Source of the DNA: Hepsetus odoe
Lineage: Eukaryota > Chordata > Actinopteri > Characiformes > Hepsetidae
Direction: 5' to 3'
NCBI GenBank assembly: GCA_017165825.1
Contig: CM029369.1
Coordinates: 17,389,902-17,453,901, forward strand
Length of the DNA: 64,000 nt
Shown here: positions 59,201-64,000 of the stretch, in pieces
Position numbering within the stretch: the first letter of the stretch is position 1
Layout: every line of letters starts with the position of its first letter
Position numbers and translations under genes: made by a program
The notes under the pieces: model-generated
Told to the model about the DNA's origin: nothing
Seen by the model: only the letters and a program-made list of their open reading frames with translations
Databases searched by the model: none

Positions 59201-61956
59201 TGCAATACAGCAGGAACCAGAAATTCAGGTCTCAGTCTAGTACAGTCGAGAAAAAGGATGTCATTAGAGACACATGAGCACTCGTCAAATTGTAAATTCA
59301 AAGCGAATAAATAAAACCCTTTCTTCTTAAGTGAGAAGTTAAATTCATTGTTATGTTCATATACAACATGTCTAAAATGGACTGTGACATTCAGTGATAC
59401 TGACAGCTAGTGTTCCTCAAAATCTGAGGAAATCCAAACTCCAAACTCCATCGAAGGAAAGATTCCAGTTCAAATACACCAAAACATATTTCCCCCATCC
59501 CCACCTTTGACTAGACCATCACAGAAACACTAACTAACACCCTCACATGATGGCTAGCAAACAGCAAAGTGAGTAAGTACCTAAAAACATCTTTCCTAAG
59601 AGAACCCTATTGCTACCCAATGACCTCTAATCACAGAAGGCTCAGAAAACGCAACTTTTAAAAACTGTTTCTTAAGAGCACTGTGGACCACTGTGTAATG
59701 TCTTCTCGGTCAATGTCTATGCAGGGCTATGGGCAAACCCAGCTTCCAGCAGTCCCTGGATGGTCCATATGCTTCCTCTGCTAGTGGAAGATAATTATTG
59801 CACCCTTCTCTGCAGTGGCTCGAGTTCAGGGGTCACAGTGGATGGTGCTGAAACCGGGCAGAGTGACTTTGCCTTTTCTCTTGAGGTCATTCTCAGAACC
59901 AGAATTGATACGTTGGATGAGCATCTTCTCGTAGAGCAGCGGGTGGTATGCACCCAGAGTGCATGCTGCATCATAGTAGCGCTCATGGTAATGGCACAAG
60001 TCTGTCTGCCTGAGCGAGGGGATGTACTCATATACGTGGACCTCTTCACACAGGGACATCATCATCAGGATTCCTAGAAAACACAAGAACCAGTGATCAA
60101 ACTAAATGTATGAATGTGCAACAAATGTGGAACAACAAATATAAAGGATCACGATCTGTATTTTTCAGCCTTCAGTCTCCAGACAGAGGTCACACAGTTC
60201 AGTGAGAAAGCAGTAAAGCTTTCCGTTTAGGAAACTTGGTAAGTCACTGCAGAGTGAAAAGAGAAAACCTTTCAGAAATGGTTGAACTGCATATGTGTCA
60301 CAAAGTAGCCTTTTTCCACCAGCAAGACACCATCTCCATTCTGGTTCAGACACATCAGGCTGGTTTGCTGGACAGAACCAAGATTTAAAAAATTCTAAGT
60401 GGAGCGGGTTAAAGAACCAGTTCTTTGTTGATGAAAAAGGGCTAAAGGGTGGTTTCAGAACCACATACAGACTTTAAAATAAGATAAAGAAAACAAAGAA
60501 ATTTAAAGCACAGTTCTTGCATAGTTATTCCTTTTTTTTTTTTTAATTATTATTATTATTTTTTTTTTTAAAGAGGATTTCCCCCCCTAAAGTTAGGACA
60601 GCCAGCTCTACTTTGAGTGGAGTCGAGTCTCACTGTAGTCTGCCAGAGAATTTGAGCATCAGCTTGGGTAACCCTTTTCAGAATGAAACTTTTCGGTTTC
60701 TTTCTTATCTTTTCCAGAATTTATTCTGATCATGATGTGTGCTGCTTCTTGAAACCTTTTTTTTGCTAACTTCACAATGATATTTTCCAGTAGAATTAAG
60801 TGATAACGGAAAAACTATCATCTGTATTGTCTTTATCTTCTAGTTACTTTAGGTTGAAACAATTAAGTTTGAAAATATGGAAGAAAAAGAAAGCTGAATA
60901 CACCAAAAACAGATGCACCAGACAATAGCTTTCCTTTACAGTGGGCTGTCTAACTTGCTGGGTTTGAACAAATACGTTAACCTTGAGCAAATGTGACTGC
61001 TCTTTGTGTTCCAGTATTAGCACATTTAATAATTTCCTTGCACTAATAAAAAAAAATTACTGTTGATTCAATACACACTTTTCTGGTTACTCCGACCAGG
61101 TATAGAAGAATCTATCAAATGAAATGTTTAGGGAACATACCCTACACATACAGCAGGTTGAGACTACTAGATTGAAAACCACTGATTTCCTGAACCACTG
61201 ACCGATTTATGGATATTGTAGTATGGGAATTTAATACACTACTAAGACTCATGGCAAACAAGACATTTAAGCAGCCAAAGAGGAAGATGCTCAAACATAG
61301 AAAAACTTCAACAGACACAATATAGAAACTACAAAATGTCTTTGTATACTCAGTTACTTTATATAAACGATGCTGGAGAAGTTTAGAGAAGCAGCACCCC
61401 TTCATTTCTTTATGTTTTGTGAGAAAAATGAGAGAACAGGTAAGGTGATTTATTGATGACTAAACACATACAGAATACAGAACAGAATAGAGAAAAATAT
61501 ATTTGGTATGAGCTATTGAGTAAAATTTTAGTGGCGGCTCAAGACCTTTCCACAGTAATGTGTAAACAAAAAAGCTGCATTCTTTTACAGGAATCATTTA
61601 CTGAAGGAAAGAAATTAGAAATGTCAAGATATATAAAGGGTCTCTAAAGTTTTCCTGTTGAAATTTGCCTTCCCTCATAGGGCAGAACTAATGCCCCAGT
61701 TATGTCTATTATTGCCTTTTTACTCTCATTTCTCCTGTAGTTCTATAGATGTTTCCTGATCCTGTTCCACTGCAAGGTAAGGTCTTTGGAGAACGGCCAC
61801 TCATCCATGCCCTCAAAGACCACAGTCATCCAGCTGAACCGCATGGTGACCAACAACACCATTGCAGGCACAGCTCAGATTTCCACCGGCTTACCAGAGC
61901 AGGGCTGCAGCTCCCAGGACATGGAAAGAAGCTACCCTCCAGAGGTCACGTCCTAA
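42224..61956 (+). CDS. tmtops: Teleost multiple-tissue (TMT) opsin, complete
   Basis: Light-sensing GPCR of the encephalopsin/TMT group. Exons 42224-42599, 52159-52484, 55179-55412 and 61741-61956 join in frame (intron phases 1, 0, 0) to 383 residues. Two N-glycosylation sequons (N14, N18) precede TM1 (about 40-66). C115 in TM3 and C191 in loop 2 form the usual disulfide. DRY lies at 139-141, CWTPY at 264-268, the retinal Schiff-base lysine at K296, and NPVIY at 302-306. C316 and C323 after helix 8 are possible palmitoylation sites. The residue equivalent to rhodopsin E113 is Y118, while E185 is equivalent to E181, as in bistable opsins. Loop segments such as GRWLLGKQGCMWYGF and LAKSSTVINPVIYILMN are TMT-like. 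Start: the ATG at 42224 is first in frame; 42236 and 42239 are alternatives. Which teleost paralogue it is cannot be told here. Confidence 0.94.
42829..42985 (+). repeat. tRNA-derived SINE, diverged
   Basis: GGCAGTGGTGGCCAAATGGT head, GGTACCCTTGAGCA body, and AACACTGCTCCCCAGACACT; the B box and tail have decayed. Confidence 0.65.
44751..44800. repeat. Inverted repeat (13-base arms)
   Basis: GCTCAGATAATTA at 44751-44763 and its exact reverse complement at 44788-44800, separated by 24 bases. Confidence 0.8.
45916..46150 (-). repeat. tRNA-derived SINE, minus strand
   Basis: Reverse complement of the family. It ends (head) with CTAAGCCACCGCTGCCCC, has GGTTTTGAACCC at the B box, and begins (tail) AAAGTGACTGTTTTTGTTAT / GCGAGGTCACAGCACAGCAC. 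Confidence 0.85.
46525..46870 (+). mobile_element. Mariner/Tc1-like transposon fragment
   Basis: Begins TACACTGATCAGCCACAACA, a terminal sequence of a very widespread fish transposon. Continues with CCTGTCAAGGGATGGGATAT, TTGGGCACCAAGTGAACAGT, GACAAGGGGCAAATTGTGCA and AGAGCATCTCCAAAATGACA, the transposase N-terminal coding part with frame breaks. The right part is lost. Confidence 0.75.
47062..47099. repeat. (GA)n microsatellite
   Basis: About 19 GA units, 13 bases before the left edge of the Tc1-like element. Confidence 0.95.
47113..48640 (-). mobile_element. Tc1-like DNA transposon, near full length but inactive
   Basis: 1528 bases between TA dinucleotides (47111-47112 and 48641-48642). 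Ends are CACCGCGTTCCAAATTATTA and, at the right, its near-exact inverse (GAATAATTTGGAACGGGGTG). The transposase lies on the minus strand, from MGKKKNLSAAKKHEVE near 48416 to SSMDARIVKLLSKRG near 47455. It is broken by several frameshifts and stops. In the middle frame FETVLFS runs directly into GWLVDGHHV, so the stretch with the first catalytic aspartate has been deleted. HDNAPS (second Asp) and the Glu in SPFENL remain. Confidence 0.88.
49740..50200. mobile_element. Tc1-type transposon fragment
   Basis: ATTCAGATCTGTGGAATTTG, GAGGCCAAGTAAACACC and CCCGAACACTTTTTACAGTG are the non-coding strand of a transposase gene common in fish. Related to 24600-24850. No open frame. Confidence 0.55.
50536..50762 (+). 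repeat. tRNA-derived SINE, near full length
   Basis: GGGGCAGCAATGGCCTAGTA head, GGAGTTCAAATCCC B box, body, GCTGCATTTCGTTGGGATTC and a CACTTTCACTTCACTT end. Confidence 0.85.
51897..52090 (+). repeat. tRNA-derived SINE with B-box deletion
   Basis: GGGGCAGCTTTAGCCTAGTG head joins directly to ACAGGTACCCCTGAGCAAGG, so the B box is missing. The body and AATTTCGGTGTGGTTCACTG tail are kept. It ends 70 bases before tmtops exon 2. Confidence 0.8.
52159..52484 (+). CDS. tmtops: tmtops coding exon 2 (TM3 to TM5)
   Basis: Encodes the end of Gly126 to Gln234: YDRY at the end of TM3, TM4, loop 2 with LEGAGTSCSVSW (counter-ion candidate E185 and disulfide C191) and TM5. Acceptor CCCTCAG after a pyrimidine run (52131-52156), donor GTGAGA. 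Confidence 0.95.
52485..55178 (+). other. tmtops intron 2
   Basis: 2.7-kb intron with a composite SINE (52885-53115) and a poly-C run (53755-53767). The rest is unrecognised. Confidence 0.6.
52885..53115 (+). repeat. Composite SINE: tRNA-type head fused to 'GGCGACCTGTCC' repeat
   Basis: Bases 52885-52982 are the main SINE family (ATGATCGGAGGATCGGGGGT, B box, CCTGAGGTACCCTTGAGCA). From about 52977 the sequence becomes the repeat seen at 32894-33044 (CTCCTCCCTGCAATGGGCTG, then the CAACCCAGC complement) and ends with AAAATGGATGGATTG. Confidence 0.75.
55179..55412 (+). CDS. tmtops: tmtops coding exon 3 (TM6, TM7, retinal lysine)
   Basis: 78 codons, residues 235-312: cytoplasmic loop 3 (VGKIRKSAARRREY), TM6 with CWTPY, and TM7 with AKSSTVINPVIY carrying K296. 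Acceptor TTTTCAG, donor GTAAGA. Reading on into the intron would add 36 residues before a stop at 55518-55520. Confidence 0.96.
56164..56204. repeat. (GA)n microsatellite
   Basis: About 20 GA units. Confidence 0.95.
57430..59825 (-). other. st6gal2: Presumed st6gal2 3' UTR
   Basis: Sequence downstream of the st6gal2 stop on the minus strand has no coding signal. A minus-strand AATAAA occurs near 57429-57434; another lies near 55739. The real cleavage site is unknown, so this extent is only a guess. Confidence 0.3.
59826..60073 (-). CDS. st6gal2: Beta-galactoside alpha-2,6-sialyltransferase 2, terminal coding exon (partial gene)
   Basis: Golgi type II enzyme adding alpha-2,6 sialic acid to galactose of glycans. 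The exon starts after the acceptor TTTTCTAG (60074-60081), is open for 81 residues, and ends with TGA at 59826-59828. Residues 27-30 are H-Y-H-E (sialylmotif III), and residues 43-48 are H-P-L-L-Y-E, the H-x4-E of sialylmotif VS. The end GKVTLPGFSTIHCDP is the usual C-terminus. CHYHE, ACTLGAYHPLLYEK and YIPSLRQTDL favour ST6GAL2 over ST6GAL1, from recall of both. The other exons (L and S motifs) are not in the window, so they lie beyond base 64000. It lies in opsin intron 3 on the opposite strand. Confidence 0.9.
61741..61956 (+). CDS. tmtops: tmtops coding exon 4 (helix 8 and C-terminal tail, stop)
   Basis: Starts at FYRCFLILFHCK right after the splice (acceptor CTCCTGTAG) and ends GLPEQG...PPEVTS with TAA at 61954-61956. 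The FYRCF start is the expected helix 8 of TMT opsins, so the join is secure. The tail is rich in Ser/Thr for possible kinase sites. Confidence 0.92.
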   Translation, partial: FYRCFLILFHCKVRSLENGHSSMPSKTTVIQLNRMVTNNTIAGTAQISTGLPEQGCSSQDMERSYPPEVTS

Positions 61957-62777
61957 CAAGGGAGCCTGCCTTTCAACTGTGCCAATGTGTGAATTTGTTC
62001 TCTGCCAACAGCGAGAGGAGGAGCTGGCCTTCCGCTCCAGTTAGGCACATAGCCTTCTTCCTACCCTGAGAAAGCTGATGGAGTCCTACCTGTGCCACAG
62101 TAGACATGAGTGTTTGTCAGTGCTCTACTCTGCCCCTACACAGACTGTGCCAGTTACTTAGTGTAGATGTTCCACAGTCAAACAATGTCTGTCCAACCAG
62201 GGGCATTATAGTGGCTTTACCTGGGGAGGTGCTGAAATTGCAGATACAGTGTGAATCTGCAGTATCTGATAATTACTCCAGAGTGAATGAGCTCTAATTT
62301 GCCAAATGAATAGCTGTAATAGACTTTCTCTTCACAGAGTGATAAAAAACCTGGTCCTACTAACCGCAAGTCTTTATTGTAAAGTCAAAACAAATTGGTC
62401 ATTTGACAGGTTATTGAGGAACTGTTATGTGAATGATCAATACATCTGGAGCATGACATTTCAATCCAGGTCAGCTGTGGTAATTTGTGGGAATAGCAGA
62501 TGTTTTGATTGGTACAAATCAGACAATCAAATCCCTTCCAATGTACATTACTGATCACCTCCCCTGGTGAACCTATTCCAGTTCTAGTTTGATCAAATGA
62601 TCAAAAATCTGCCTCTTGGTGTAATCCTTGGTTTAATGTGTTATAGTATAAACTGCTCCTGCAAATTCAATTCATGGTACTCTTCATGAGCATTTTTTTG
62701 GTAAGCTCCAGGTCATGCATTTAGTCAAGAACTATACTTTAAAAAAAAAAAAGTGGACAATTAAGTGTTTTCCACAC

Positions 62778-62783
62778 AATAAA
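62778..62783 (+). terminator. tmtops: Candidate polyadenylation signal of tmtops
   Basis: First plus-strand AATAAA after the stop (about 820 bases downstream). Later ones exist; no T/GU-rich element was tested beyond inspection. Confidence 0.3.
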
Positions 62784-62960
62784 ACCTAAAGGACTTTATA
62801 TTGCATATAAAGGTAAATGTACCCTGTGGATGGTGCATTTGTCGAGTGTTATATGGGGACTGGAACACTGCTGAACCCTGTATGTGATCTTCTGGTGTTC
62901 TGACAACGCCATCATCCAATGAACTGGTAGTGCCACACATTCCAATTGAACAAGTATTGC

Positions 62961-62963
<3 letters not shown>

Positions 62964-63001
<38 letters not shown>
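62964..63001. repeat. (TG)n microsatellite
   Basis: About 19 TG units in the presumed opsin 3' UTR or flank, followed by GCGTGCGC. Confidence 0.95.
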
Positions 63002-63005
<4 letters not shown>

Positions 63006-63710
63006 CGCATTAGTGTTCCATGTTTGTCTCAGGGGAGGTAATGTGCAGTGAACGGATCTATATTTGCAGACTGAAATACAGCAATTTTAAAAGCAGGAAT
63101 TGATGGCAGGGAATATTTTTGTAGTCAATATGCTGCTCTTTGAAAATAAATACAACATGGATCTGGACTTGCATGCATTCACAGAGACCAATTTATACAG
63201 AATTGATCTGAAATCAATTTTAAAAAGCCTGAATTATGAATCATACTATATCTCAACATAGATTACTGGTTAGTGGAATAAATCGTCTGTTTGTACTGTA
63301 GAAGTGTATCCACCATTCAAGCAAAACGCTATCACTCTCAGACGAAGAGCAGCATTAGATACAATCTTGCATTATGTAAAAAAAATTACTAATTGAGATT
63401 TTTTTCTTGATGATTCCATTTTTGATTCCAAAAATGATTGATTCCAAAATTGAAATCCAGTAGTTGATATGGAAAAGATATTCCACTTATGAAAATAATG
63501 TCATTTGTTTGAGGTATGTTTCCAAAAGCCACAATGTTCAGCTGTGTCATATATGTGATTTACTTATTTGTTACAAAATAAAAAAGCTGGGGGAACATTC
63601 AGCAATTGTGGTGATTCCATAACTGCATGCGGTTGTTTACAATACTTCACATGCTGCACTGGATGACTCTAGTAAACTGGGCAGACATGACATCCAAAAT
63701 ATGTTTTTAC

Positions 63711-63924
63711 TGTCACGGTTGGCGAAGCAGCGTCTGACAGAGCGTCTGTCATTCTCACGCTCACCCTCACTCCCTTATATCTCTTTGGATTCCAAGCTGG
63801 GTGACGGTTTGTCGTTCTTCCAGTTCAGTGCTTGTGAGTACATGCTTTCGTTATGTTTAATAAAGGTAAGTTACAGACTCCTGGCTACACGTGTATGTCT
63901 GGTCAACCTCACCACAACCTGACA
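63711..63924 (+). mobile_element. Solo-LTR-like sequence
   Basis: Begins TGTCACGGTT and ends AACCTGACA (near-inverted ends with the TG...CA rule). Inside are a TATA-like CCTTATATCTC (63773-63783) and an AATAAA (63860-63865) with GTAAG-rich flanks, as in a retrotransposon LTR. No target duplication was found, and no internal retroelement genes lie in the window. Confidence 0.4.
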
Positions 63925-64000
63925 ACTATCATTACAAACTCACAAACCTTTTTTTACTAGTGAATTTTGTAACAGTCAGTCTGATATTAAAATGACAATA

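Larger units (their letters stand above)
55413..61740 (+). other. tmtops intron 3 (contains st6gal2 3' end on the other strand)
   Basis: 6.3-kb intron. Holds a GA microsatellite (56164-56204), poly-A and A-rich runs (58536-58564, 59078-59101) and the minus-strand st6gal2 terminal exon with its presumed 3' UTR to the left. No further opsin exon was seen. Confidence 0.6.
61957..64000 (+). other. tmtops 3' UTR and flank, no further gene seen
   Basis: After the opsin stop the sequence holds AATAAA sites (62778-62783, then near 63147, 63275 and 63574), a TG microsatellite and a solo-LTR-like repeat (63711-63924). On the minus strand it would be intron of st6gal2. Confidence 0.5.

Noticed and set aside
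60165..60464. A penultimate st6gal2 exon in this 99-residue minus-strand frame
   Set aside because: The translation has no sialyltransferase motif and lacks suitable splice borders.
1..64000. CRISPR arrays, operons or other bacterial features
   Set aside because: All genes are intron-split and the repeats are eukaryotic transposons or microsatellites; no regularly spaced repeat array exists.

Overview
This is a vertebrate nuclear window, almost certainly from a teleost fish. Genes are split by GT-AG introns, most of the DNA is intronic or intergenic, and repeats are dense and fish-typical: tRNA-headed SINEs, Tc1/mariner-like transposons, hAT and pogo-like MITEs, and L2/Rex- and RTE-like LINEs. 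The opsin belongs to the 'teleost multiple tissue' family. The species cannot be fixed from the sequence alone. Bacterial features (operons, RBS, CRISPR) do not apply.

Three protein-coding genes are supported. (1) uxs1 (UDP-glucuronate decarboxylase 1) lies on the minus strand from 23481 down to 2316. Eight coding exons join in frame and give the first 205 residues; the remaining exons lie to the left of base 1. (2) A TMT-type opsin (tmtops) lies on the plus strand from 42224 to 61956. Four coding exons give a complete 383-residue seven-helix opsin with the retinal lysine at K296. (3) The last coding exon of an alpha-2,6-sialyltransferase, best matched to st6gal2, lies on the minus strand at 59826-60073, with the rest of the gene beyond base 64000.

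The most notable feature is the right end. The st6gal2 terminal exon lies inside opsin intron 3, and the last opsin exon (61741-61956) lies on the st6gal2 side of that exon, so two convergent genes are interlocked. Between uxs1 and the opsin (24.2-41.6 kb) I found no host gene, only repeats: a broken RTE-like LINE, a 5'-truncated L2/Rex-like LINE with a long intact reverse-transcriptase ORF, Tc1 fragments, SINEs and a diverged direct duplication.

The genes have separate jobs. uxs1 makes UDP-xylose in the ER/Golgi for proteoglycan linkers, st6gal2 caps Golgi glycans with sialic acid, and the opsin is a non-visual light sensor. They look like a syntenic neighbourhood, not a pathway. No new multi-gene system was found. 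The best leads are the interlocked gene pair, a CRE/TATA arrangement upstream of the opsin, a palindrome that looks like a template-switch product in a transposon, and a composite SINE. Family assignments are from recognition, not from database search.
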